Part shown: one piece after another, positions 45,456-53,047 of the stretch
Numbering within the stretch: position 1 is the stretch's first letter
Layout of the letters: each line of letters opens with the position of its first letter
Source: CAWJPW01 sp963844845
Lineage (GTDB): Bacteria > Acidobacteriota > Thermoanaerobaculia > Thermoanaerobaculales > Sulfomarinibacteraceae
NCBI GenBank assembly: GCA_963844845.1
Contig: CAWJPW010000003.1
Span: 372,001-436,000, forward strand
Reading direction: 5' to 3'
Length of the DNA stretch: 64,000 nucleotides
Notes under the pieces: model-generated
What the model saw: the letters and a program-made list of their open reading frames with translations, nothing else
Told to the model about the DNA's origin: nothing
Databases searched by the model: none
Translations under genes and position numbers: made by a program

Positions 45456-47186
45456 ATGGCGCATCGTCGGTCGTGGTTCTTCGGACTCGGCTGCCTGTTC
45501 CTGATCGTCGCGATAGTGCTCGCCGTGGTGGCCCTGCGCTGGCTGGCGACGCCGCGCGTACCCGACCAGGCGGTCCTCGCCATCACCTTCGACGGGCCGA
45601 TCGCCGAGGTCACAGCCTCCGACCCCCTTGCTCAGCTGCTCGGCGAGCAGCCCCTCAGCCTCCGCGACGTGCGCACCGCGCTGGTGCGCGCCGCCGAGGA
45701 CGATCGGGTCCGCGGTGTGCGTGTGCGTGTGGACAGCTTCGGCGGCGGCGTGGCCACCGCTCAGGAGATCCGCGCCCTGTTGGAGCGCGTGCATGCGGCC
45801 GGCAAGTGGACCGCGGCGTACATGGACACCGCAGGGGAGTTCGCACCCGGCAACCTCGAGTACTTCGTGGCCTCGGCGTGCGACCAGGTGTCCATGAACC
45901 CCATGGGTGACGTCAACCTGGTGGGTCTCTCGGTGGCGTCGCCCTTTATCCGCGGGACCTTCGACAAGCTCGGGATCGAGCCCGAGTTCCCCGGGCACGG
46001 CGCCTACAAGACGGCGCGCTTCATGTACACCGACAAGGAGTTCACCCCCGCATCCAAGGAGATGATGGGCTGGCTCTTGGACTCGCTCATGAATCAGCTC
46101 ACCCAGGGGGTGGGGAGCAGCCGGGGCCTCAAGCCCGGCAAGGTGCGCGAGCTCATCGACCGGGCGCCCTTCATGGGTCAAGAAGCCGTTGACGCCGGGC
46201 TGGTGGACCACCTCGAGGACTGGACGGCCTTCCGCGACCGGATCGGCGACAAGGCGGCTGGCGCCAGCGTGGTCGGGCTCAGCTCGTATGTTAGCGCGGT
46301 CTCGGATCCCGTCGGCGCACCGCGCGTCGCCGTGGTCACCGCTGTGGGAACTATCATGCGCGGCGACAGCCGCCGCGAGTTCGGTCTGACGGGCACCACC
46401 GAGGTGATGGGTTCCAGGACCATCGCCGAGGCATTCCGCAACGTACGCAAGGCCTCCGGGATCAAGGCGGTGGTGTTCCGCATCGACTCTCCCGGCGGAA
46501 GCGCCCTCGCCTCCGAGGTGATCCGCCAGGAGATGGCGCGGACGGCGGAGAAGCTGCCCGTGGTGGTGTCGATGGTCAACGTGGCCGGCTCGGGCGGCTA
46601 CTGGATCACCTGCGGCGCCAACGCCATCGTCTCCGACCCCGCCACCCTCACAGCGTCCATCGGGGTCTTCGGCGGCCACCTGGACATGAGTGGCTTCTTC
46701 ACGGACAAGCTCGGGGTGACGTTCGGGCGGATGCAGAGGGGTGAGAACGCCGACATCTACGGCAGCCTCCAGCCCTGGACCGACGCCCAGCGAGCTGTGG
46801 TCAACCGCATGCTCGACCGCATCTACGCGCAGTTCAAGAGCAACGTGGCGGCCTCCCGGGGCATGACCGTGGACGAGGTGGAGACCATGGCCGAAGGGCG
46901 CGTGTTCACCGGCGAGCAGGCCAAGGAGAAGAACCTGGTGGACAGCCTCGGGGGCTTCGACGACGCCCTGGCCAAGGCCAAGGAGCTGGCCGGCATCGCC
47001 CCGGAGGCGAAGGTGAGCCTGGTGGACTTCCCGCAGCCGATGCCCTTCTGGCAGCGCTTCCTCCAGCACCGGCAGCCGGACCAGGAGGAGCTCCGCGGGG
47101 TGGTCAAGGCGTTGGACCAGTGGTGGGCGACGGGCACCGTCGCCGTACCCGGGGCCGCCTGGATGCCACCCATGATCGTGCGCTGA
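45456..47186 (+). CDS. sppA: Signal peptide peptidase SppA, 67-kDa type
   Basis: 576 residues from ATG at 45456, with GAGGGAGG upstream. One N-terminal membrane anchor (FFGLGCLFLIVAIVLAVVAL) is followed by two tandem S49 domains, as in E. coli SppA. The catalytic Lys185 is in the N-terminal domain (GAYKTARFMYTDKEF) and the nucleophile Ser379 in the C-terminal domain (NVAGSGGYW). Both positions agree with the known dyad. It degrades cleaved signal peptides in the inner membrane, facing the periplasm. It is divergent from the DUF3187 gene. Confidence 0.93.
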   Translation: MAHRRSWFFGLGCLFLIVAIVLAVVALRWLATPRVPDQAVLAITFDGPIAEVTASDPLAQLLGEQPLSLRDVRTALVRAAEDDRVRGVRVRVDSFGGGVATAQEIRALLERVHAAGKWTAAYMDTAGEFAPGNLEYFVASACDQVSMNPMGDVNLVGLSVASPFIRGTFDKLGIEPEFPGHGAYKTARFMYTDKEFTPASKEMMGWLLDSLMNQLTQGVGSSRGLKPGKVRELIDRAPFMGQEAVDAGLVDHLEDWTAFRDRIGDKAAGASVVGLSSYVSAVSDPVGAPRVAVVTAVGTIMRGDSRREFGLTGTTEVMGSRTIAEAFRNVRKASGIKAVVFRIDSPGGSALASEVIRQEMARTAEKLPVVVSMVNVAGSGGYWITCGANAIVSDPATLTASIGVFGGHLDMSGFFTDKLGVTFGRMQRGENADIYGSLQPWTDAQRAVVNRMLDRIYAQFKSNVAASRGMTVDEVETMAEGRVFTGEQAKEKNLVDSLGGFDDALAKAKELAGIAPEAKVSLVDFPQPMPFWQRFLQHRQPDQEELRGVVKALDQWWATGTVAVPGAAWMPPMIVR

Positions 47187-47421
47187 GGGCCCACCCGCCC
47201 GCCCGGCTGGTGACGAGGTAATGAGGTAATGAGGGTCCCGCGCCCTCCCCGGACGGCGGACAGCGCAGATTCCCTCTGGATGTCGGTCACGCGATGAGGA
47301 CCTTGAGCTGCTTCCAGGTTGTTGCGGCACTTAAGACCGGAGGGTCTTCCTCAGTGCGGCGGAGCACGGGGGGGTGGAGGAGCGGCTCCCGTTTCCCGTT
47401 TTTCGTCTTCCCCGCAGCGCG

Positions 47422-48351
47422 ATGACCCCCAGCGCCTTCGCCCCCTGGCTCACCACCGCGCTCGCCGCCGCCCTCGATCTGCGCCCGGCCGAGGTGCCGC
47501 CGGCGCCCGCGGCCGTGGCCGCGGCGGACGACGGGCTGCTGCCGACACTGGCGGCTCTGGAACGGTGGCGCCCGGGGCTGCTTCCACCCGAGGTGGCGAC
47601 CCGGGCTGCGGCGGCCGCGCCGACGGCGCGGGACGGCACCGCGGCGCTGCTGGCAGCTGTCGAGGCGCTGGCGCCGGGTATCTCGGAGCGGCGGGTGGAC
47701 TGGGCGGCGCTGGGGGGTCTCGATCTGCTGCTGCGCCTGGAGCTGGCGCCGGGTTGGCGCGGCCTGCCCCGAGCCGAGGCTCTGGCGGCGCCGTTCGAGG
47801 TGGGGCGGGCGCGACTGGTGACGGCGGCGCGGGGCCTCGGAGGGGGCGCCGGGACGCGGGCTCGCCTCGACTTCGTGACTCGCCTGGCGCCGCGGGGGTG
47901 GTCGTCGCTGCCGTTCGGGCCCTTCCTCGAGGACGCCGCGCCTCTTGAGGGGAGCGGAATACCGCTGATGACGCCGGGAGCCGCCTGGGCCGCCCATCTG
48001 GTGCGGATCGGGCGCGGGCTCTTCGAGCCCGGGTCGGCTGGCGCGCTGGAGCTCGCCGAGGCGGCGCTGCGAGGGCTGCTGGTGGACCCCGACGAGCGTG
48101 TCGACTGGGATGAACGGCTGCCACGCTGGCGCGCCCGGCGGCTGTGGCGGCGCGCACGGGCCGTTGAGGCATGGCTGCTGGGGGGCGCGCGACCCGAGGA
48201 CCTGGCGCCGAACCTCGGTGATCCGGGTGCACGCGGTGTCACGACCGGAGTCCGGCGCCTGCGTGCCGGGCTCAAGCTCCAGGACGGACCGGTAGCGGCG
48301 CTGCGCTACCTGGCCCTGACCCTGGGCAGGAGGCGGCATGCGGCGGAATGA
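47422..48351 (+). CDS. Protein of unknown function upstream of hemF
   Basis: 309 residues from ATG at 47422. It is very rich in Ala, Leu, Arg and Gly, helical, with no signal peptide, no Cys and no recognised motif. The C-terminal half has the more protein-like segments (HLVRIGRGLFEPGSAGALEL, RARRLWRRARAVEAWLLGG). It overlaps hemF by 14 bases, which supports cotranslation and a real gene. No ribosome site is evident, so the start could be further in. A role linked to heme synthesis is possible only by position. Confidence 0.55.
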   Translation: MTPSAFAPWLTTALAAALDLRPAEVPPAPAAVAAADDGLLPTLAALERWRPGLLPPEVATRAAAAAPTARDGTAALLAAVEALAPGISERRVDWAALGGLDLLLRLELAPGWRGLPRAEALAAPFEVGRARLVTAARGLGGGAGTRARLDFVTRLAPRGWSSLPFGPFLEDAAPLEGSGIPLMTPGAAWAAHLVRIGRGLFEPGSAGALELAEAALRGLLVDPDERVDWDERLPRWRARRLWRRARAVEAWLLGGARPEDLAPNLGDPGARGVTTGVRRLRAGLKLQDGPVAALRYLALTLGRRRHAAE

Positions 48352-49282
48352 GGAAGTACGGGAGCGCGCGACCCGGGTGGTACGGGAGGCCCAGGACTCG
48401 ATCTGCGCCGCCCTCGAGGCGGTCGACGGCGGCCGCTTCGTCTCGGACCGGTGGGAGCGTCCGGGCGGCGGCGGCGGGGTCACGCGGATCCTCTCAGACG
48501 GCGCCGTCTTCGCCAAGGCGGGAGTGAACGTCTCGGTGGTGCACGGCGCGCTGCCGCCCGAGGCGGCTCAAGCCATGCATGGCCTGTCCGCGGCGCCCGA
48601 GGCGGGGGCGCCCTTCTTTGCCACCGGAGTGAGCCTGGTTCTGCATCCGCACAGCCCCATGGTGCCGACCGCCCACGCTAACTACCGTTACTTCGAGCTT
48701 GGGACCGAGGCCGCGCCCGCCGCATGGTGGTTCGGGGGTGGCTCGGACCTCACCCCGTACTACCTCTTCGAAGAGGACGCCCGCCACTTCCACGAGGTGC
48801 TCGCGGCCGCCTGCCGTCGCCACGACGCGGCCTTCTACCCACGGTTCAAACGGTGGTGCGACGAGTACTTCCACCTGCCCCACCGGGGTGAGGCCCGCGG
48901 CGTCGGCGGGCTCTTCTTCGACCGCCTGTGCGATCGTGACCCCGACGCTCTGCTGGCGTTCGTGACCGACTGCGCCGCGGCGTTCGTTCCCTCGTACGTG
49001 CCCATCGTCGAGCGTCGGAGGGATGTGCCCTGGGGCGACGACGAGGCGCGCTGGCAGCAGCTGCGGCGGGGCCGCTACGTGGAGTTCAACCTCCTGTACG
49101 ACCGCGGGACGCTGTTCGGTCTACGCACCGGTGGGCGCATCGAGAGCATTCTCATGTCGCTGCCACCCCTGGTGCGCTGGGACTACGCCAACCAGCCCGC
49201 CCCGGGCAGCCGGGAAGCCGCCCTCCTCGAGGTGCTGCGGAGCCCGCGGGAGTGGGCTGCTTCGCCCCCCGCCCGCTCCTGA
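48338..49282 (+). CDS. hemF: Oxygen-dependent coproporphyrinogen III oxidase
   Basis: 314 residues from ATG at 48338 with AGGAGG ahead. The family signatures are intact: GGGGGVTRIL, FATGVSLVLHPHSPMVPTAH with HANYRYFE, WWFGGGSDLTPYYLFEED, FKRWCDEYF, and GRYVEFNLLYDRGTLFGLRT. It decarboxylates coproporphyrinogen III to protoporphyrinogen IX using O2, in the cytoplasm. Its presence shows a capacity for heme synthesis under oxic conditions, beside anaerobic-looking genes elsewhere in the window. Confidence 0.95.
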   Translation: MRRNEEVRERATRVVREAQDSICAALEAVDGGRFVSDRWERPGGGGGVTRILSDGAVFAKAGVNVSVVHGALPPEAAQAMHGLSAAPEAGAPFFATGVSLVLHPHSPMVPTAHANYRYFELGTEAAPAAWWFGGGSDLTPYYLFEEDARHFHEVLAAACRRHDAAFYPRFKRWCDEYFHLPHRGEARGVGGLFFDRLCDRDPDALLAFVTDCAAAFVPSYVPIVERRRDVPWGDDEARWQQLRRGRYVEFNLLYDRGTLFGLRTGGRIESILMSLPPLVRWDYANQPAPGSREAALLEVLRSPREWAASPPARS

Positions 49283-49286
49283 GCGC

Positions 49287-50288
49287 TCACCCGGCTGTTT
49301 CCTCCGCCGCCTCGACGAACCGGCGCACGATCTCCGCCACCGGCTCGACGGTGTCGATCGCCGCGACGCTCTTGCCGGCCTGGTAGAAGTCGCGGTGCGA
49401 CATGCCGCGGCGGACCGAGCGTTTGAGGCGGACCAGCGCGCGGAGGGAGTAGAGGGCCCGCATGAGGTGCTTGGTGCGCGGGTAGTTGAGGAGGCGGCGG
49501 GCGAGGGGACCGGCGTGGGTCCCGGTCTCCTCCACCCAGGGGGTGCGGATCACCGCCACCGGCACCCCGGTGATGCGCTCGGTGAGGACGATGTCCTCCT
49601 CCGAGGCGTCGAGGATCGCCTGCTTGTACTCGGGCGGTGCGTCACACTCGGGGGTGGCAATGAGCCGGGTGCCGAGCTGGACCCCCTGGTAGCCCATGCG
49701 CAGGGCGGCCACGAAGTCGTCGGCGCCGCCGACGCCGCCGGCACACACCACCGGGAGGTCGAGGTCGCCCACCTCGTCGAGCAGGCTTGCCGCCGAGCGC
49801 GAGCCGGCGTGGCCCCCGGCCCGCCGGTTCACTGCGATGAGGCCGTCCACCCCCGCGTCGCGGGCCTTCTCCGCCCAGCGGCGCTCGGTGACGTCGTGGT
49901 AGACCACCCCGCCCACGGGCCGGGCGGACTCGACGATCCAGCGCGGGTTGCCCAGCGAGGTGACGAAGAAGCGGACCCCTTCCTCGAGGGCGACGTCGAG
50001 CCAGCCGCGCATGCGCTCGAGGTAGCGCTTGGAAGACTGCTCGGTGAGCACGTTCATGCCGATGGGCCGGTCGGTGAGCTCGCGGATGCGGCGGAAGCCG
50101 GCGCGGAGGTCGAGGCCGTGCACGTACACCAGGGTGAGGGGCTGGACGATGCCGATCCCACCTGCCGCGGAAACCGCGGCCACCAGCTCGGGGTTGGAGC
50201 AGGGGTACATGGCACCGCCGATGATCGGCCAGGCGACGCCGGCGTGGCGGGTGAGCGCCGTCTCGAGGCGGGAAGCGGGCGCGCTCAC
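49287..50288 (-). CDS. FMN-dependent nitronate monooxygenase / enoyl-reductase-like protein
   Basis: 333 residues from GTG at 50288 overlapping the previous stop by four bases. It is a TIM-barrel flavoprotein: PIIGGAMYPCSNPELVAAVS at the N-terminus, RRAGGHAG as the flavin-phosphate/catalytic loop, and PVVCAGGVGGADDFVAALRMGYQGVQLGTR as the phosphate-binding end. This is the 2-nitropropane dioxygenase/FabK superfamily. The exact reaction cannot be told from sequence. It pairs with a hotdog-fold gene, so a lipid-related substrate is conceivable. Confidence 0.85.
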   Translation of the reverse strand: MSAPASRLETALTRHAGVAWPIIGGAMYPCSNPELVAAVSAAGGIGIVQPLTLVYVHGLDLRAGFRRIRELTDRPIGMNVLTEQSSKRYLERMRGWLDVALEEGVRFFVTSLGNPRWIVESARPVGGVVYHDVTERRWAEKARDAGVDGLIAVNRRAGGHAGSRSAASLLDEVGDLDLPVVCAGGVGGADDFVAALRMGYQGVQLGTRLIATPECDAPPEYKQAILDASEEDIVLTERITGVPVAVIRTPWVEETGTHAGPLARRLLNYPRTKHLMRALYSLRALVRLKRSVRRGMSHRDFYQAGKSVAAIDTVEPVAEIVRRFVEAAEETAG

Positions 50289-50749
50289 GCGGGACCCACC
50301 AGCACCCGGAGCCCGGCGCGCGCCACCTCGTCGCCGGCCGCGTCGGTGAGGCTCACGGTCACCGGGTACTCCTGGCGCTCGCTGGAGGTGGGAACGGCCG
50401 AGGTCGCGGTGGCGACGATGACGTCGCGCGCCTTCTTCACGAACTCGACCTCGAACGCGGTGACGATCATGCGGGCACCGGGCGGCAGCGCGGCGAGGAT
50501 GGCGAGGCTGCCGGTGAGCTCGGCCAGGTTCATGAGCGCGGCGGCGTGCACCGAGCGCAGGTGGTTACGGACCCGCCGGCGGTCGTGGATCGCCACCACG
50601 GCCCTTCCCGGCGCGAGCTCGCGCACCCGCGGCCCGATGGTGCCGGAGTACGGCGCCACGAAGCCCAAGGCGCGGCTGAACAGGCGGCTGCCCCACGGCA
50701 GCCGCTGCATGCGCTTCCAGAGGGGCAGGAGATCGGGTGTGGCGGGCAT
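50285..50749 (-). CDS. DUF4442 hotdog-fold protein
   Basis: 154 residues from ATG at 50749 with GGAGG four bases before. The hotdog pattern is visible: an N-terminal helix region, PGRAVVAIHDRRRVRNHLRSVHAAALMNLAELTG (the central helix with the NH..s.HAaal.nl.E motif of DUF4442), then strands ending VARAGLRVLVGP. Such proteins are putative acyl-CoA thioesterases. It is cotranslated (GTGA) with the nitronate-monooxygenase-like gene. Confidence 0.83.
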   Translation of the reverse strand: MPATPDLLPLWKRMQRLPWGSRLFSRALGFVAPYSGTIGPRVRELAPGRAVVAIHDRRRVRNHLRSVHAAALMNLAELTGSLAILAALPPGARMIVTAFEVEFVKKARDVIVATATSAVPTSSERQEYPVTVSLTDAAGDEVARAGLRVLVGPA

Positions 50750-50792
50750 GGAGCCTCCGTGGGTCGTGTCTCGCGGCATGATGCCACGGCCG

Positions 50793-50915
50793 CGTGCCCG
50801 GCGCAGCCGCTCCGGGACCGGGACCGCGACCGGGGCCGGGGGCCGTTGGCCGCGACCGGGACCGGAACCGGAAGCCGGCCCCCGTCCCGGCACCGGCGCC
50901 GGGCGCTCCCGGCAC
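50793..50915. repeat. GGGACCGGGACCG low-complexity tract
   Basis: Loose tandem repeats of CGGGACC/CGGGGCC units including GGGGGCCGTTGGCCGCGACC. A similar string (GGGGCCGGAACCGTTGGCCG) recurs at about 51428, on the other side of the four-helix-bundle domain, and a weaker one near 30100. Confidence 0.55.
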
Positions 50916-51064
50916 GGTCACCTCCGGGTCGTTCAGGCAGGAGCGGATAGCCGCCGGGCCGCCCGGTGTCAAGGGTCGCTCCGCGACCCCGCTGCGCGGG
51001 GAGACCCTTGACGCCGCACGCCCCGGCGGCTGGTGGGACGGCCATGAACGACCCGGAGGTGACC
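50916..51064. repeat. Nested long inverted repeat spanning a start codon
   Basis: Outer arms 50916-50935 and 51045-51064 are perfect 20-bp reverse complements. Inner arms AGCCGCCGGG (50949-50958) with CCCGGCGGCT (51022-51031), and GTCAAGGGTC (50968-50977) with GACCCTTGAC (51003-51012), nest inside. The right outer arm contains the first codons of the following gene. The left arm would encode the same NDPEVT in the opposite direction. Confidence 0.8.
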
Positions 51065-51613
51065 ATGCACGATGCGCTCCCCACTCCTCAGCCCGGCCTC
51101 GACGCCCACGCCCTCGCCGTCGCGGCGGCCGGGACGGTGCTCAGCCTCGTCGCAGCCGTTCCACCATCCATGAGGTTCCTCGCCGACCAGGCTCGTCGGG
51201 CCGCCTGCAGTGTTCCCCTCAACCTCGCCGAAGGCCAGGGGCGGTTCGGCCGGGATCGGGTGTACCACTTCCGCATCGCCTACGGCTCGGCCAAGGAGGC
51301 CGGCAGCGCTCTGGAGATCCTGGCCGCCGGCAGTCTCGTCGACCGAGACGCCGCCGCTCACGTTGCCGAGCTGCTCGATCGCGTGCGGGCGATGACGTGG
51401 CGGTTGATACACCCGCGGCGGTGGCCGGGGCCGGAACCGTTGGCCGCAACCGAGACCGCGCCCGGGAGCTGGTGTTCGGAGCATCTTCCCGCCACAAACA
51501 GAGGGCCCGGGCGAACGCCCGGGCCCTCGATATCCTCTGGAGCAAGCTCGCTACTTGTTACTCACTCAGCCATCGGCTGCAACGTCATCGGGTCCCGCAG
51601 CGGGACCTTGTGA
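51044..51613 (+). CDS. Four-helix-bundle protein (S23/23S-rRNA-intervening-sequence family), run-on C-terminus
   Basis: 189 residues as read from ATG at 51044. Residues about 20-125 fit the family: FLADQARRAACSVPLNLAEG, then GRFGRDRVYHFRIAYGSAKE and a final helix LLDRVRAMTWRLIHPR. Family members normally end there. Here the frame runs on for about 65 more residues through a GGGCCGG low-complexity tract, a terminator hairpin belonging to the opposite strand, and 52 bases of the M16 gene. The tail is therefore unlikely to be functional. The gene probably lost its stop or was inserted here together with the inverted repeat around its start. The function of stand-alone members is not established. 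Confidence 0.68.
   Translation: MNDPEVTMHDALPTPQPGLDAHALAVAAAGTVLSLVAAVPPSMRFLADQARRAACSVPLNLAEGQGRFGRDRVYHFRIAYGSAKEAGSALEILAAGSLVDRDAAAHVAELLDRVRAMTWRLIHPRRWPGPEPLAATETAPGSWCSEHLPATNRGPGRTPGPSISSGASSLLVTHSAIGCNVIGSRSGTL
51501..51528 (-). terminator. Intrinsic terminator of the M16 peptidase operon
   Basis: GAGGGCCCGGGC (51501-51512) pairs perfectly with GCCCGGGCCCTC (51517-51528) around a GAAC tetraloop. On the minus strand TCTGTTTGT follows the stem. It lies 33 bases past the stop at 51562. Confidence 0.8.
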
Positions 51614-53046
51614 ATGGCGCCGAAGTCGGTGAGCCGGACCTTGTAGTCGGGATGGCCCTTCATGATCTCGTCGATGTTGCCGACGACGAGGACGACCATC
51701 TTGTCCGGGTGCAGGTGCCGGTCGGCGGCATCCTTGATGCTGGCCGCGGTCACAGCAGCGACCTTGTCGCGGTAGGCCTTCCAGTAGTCGTGAGGACGGC
51801 CCAGGAGCTCGTCCGTGGCGAAGGTCGCCGCGGTCTGCTCCGGCGACTCGAAGCGCCGCGGGAACGTCTCGATGAACGAGTTCTTGCTGGTCGTCAGCTC
51901 GGAATCCGAGACGTCGGTCTGCCGGATCTTCTTGATGAGCTCCATGGTGATGTCGATGGCGCGCGGGACCGTGGACGACTTCGACTGGAAGAAGGCCCGG
52001 AACTCGCCCGGTATCGTCGTGGGGAAGGTCATCCGTGAGCCGGCGCTGTAGGCGAGGCCCTCGTCGGAGCGGACCCGCTTGGTGATCCACGAGGTGAACC
52101 CACCGCCGCCGAGGATGTCATTGCCGACCCGCAGCGAGAACTCGTCGGGGTTGCCCAGCTCGACACCGAGCTCGCCGATCGAGACGCGGCCCTGGTTCAC
52201 ATCGGGCTTGTTGACCACGTAGACGCCCGGCTCGGCGGTGAAGCTGGGCTGCGGAATCTCCGGGAGCGGCTCGCTCGCCTTGGGCAGGGTGCCCAAGGTC
52301 TTGTCGAGCTCCGCCTTCATTGCGTCCCGCTCGAAGTCGCCGGAGACGGCCACGACGATGTGGTCGGCGCGGACCAACCGGTTGACGAAGCCGAGGCAGT
52401 CGTCGCGGGTGATCGCGTCAACCGACGCCTTGGTGGAGAGCCGGTTCATGAAGTAGTCGGCGCCGTAGATCAGGCGATCCCACTCCCGCGACTCGATGTC
52501 GGAGGAGTCGTCGTTGCGCTTCTTCATGGCCTGGATGAGATCGTCCTTGGCCTTGGCGAAGCGGTCCTCCTGGAAGGCGGGTTTGGTGAGGACGTCCATG
52601 AGCAGGCCCATGGCCTCGTCGAGGTCCTTGGCGAGGATGTTGAGGCGCACGCTGCCGGTGACGTCGCTGATGTTCGTGGAGAGCTGGGCTGCGAGGAAGT
52701 CGAGCTTCTCGTCCAGCTGCTGGGCGGTGAGGTCGCCGGCGCCGCCGGTCCGCCACGTCTGGGCCGTGATGTCGGCAAGACCTTCCTTGCCCGTGGGCTC
52801 GAGGTAGCGGCCGCCCTTGAAGTACACGGCCACGGTGACGAGGGGGAACTGGGCGTCGCGGTCGGCGTACACCGGGATCCCGTTGGCCAGCTCGAAGCGC
52901 ATGGCCGAGGCGTCGGGTACGTTGAAGGTGAGGTTCGGGAACTTGAGCTGCTCGGGCCGGGGCGGGATCTCCGCCGCGGTGGCCGCCGTGGCGGCCGCCA
53001 GTGCGAGCAGGCAGGTCAGCAGCAGGGTGCGGTTGATGCGGCGCAT
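51562..53046 (-). CDS. M16-family protein without the HxxEH motif (partner subunit)
   Basis: 494 residues from ATG at 53046, one base after the stop of the active M16 gene. The signal peptide (LLLTCLLALAAATAATAAEI) is clear. Both M16 half-domains are recognisable (FELANGIPVYADRDAQFPLV at the start; GRVSIGELGVELGNPDEFSL; YSAGSRMTFPTTIPGEF with the Tyr of the C-terminal domain), but the zinc site HxxEH is missing: the equivalent segment reads GLADITAQTWRTG. It should therefore be the non-catalytic partner of the neighbouring peptidase in a periplasmic heterodimer, as in other bacterial M16B pairs. Confidence 0.87.
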   Translation of the reverse strand: MRRINRTLLLTCLLALAAATAATAAEIPPRPEQLKFPNLTFNVPDASAMRFELANGIPVYADRDAQFPLVTVAVYFKGGRYLEPTGKEGLADITAQTWRTGGAGDLTAQQLDEKLDFLAAQLSTNISDVTGSVRLNILAKDLDEAMGLLMDVLTKPAFQEDRFAKAKDDLIQAMKKRNDDSSDIESREWDRLIYGADYFMNRLSTKASVDAITRDDCLGFVNRLVRADHIVVAVSGDFERDAMKAELDKTLGTLPKASEPLPEIPQPSFTAEPGVYVVNKPDVNQGRVSIGELGVELGNPDEFSLRVGNDILGGGGFTSWITKRVRSDEGLAYSAGSRMTFPTTIPGEFRAFFQSKSSTVPRAIDITMELIKKIRQTDVSDSELTTSKNSFIETFPRRFESPEQTAATFATDELLGRPHDYWKAYRDKVAAVTAASIKDAADRHLHPDKMVVLVVGNIDEIMKGHPDYKVRLTDFGAIHKVPLRDPMTLQPMAE

Positions 53047-53047
53047 G

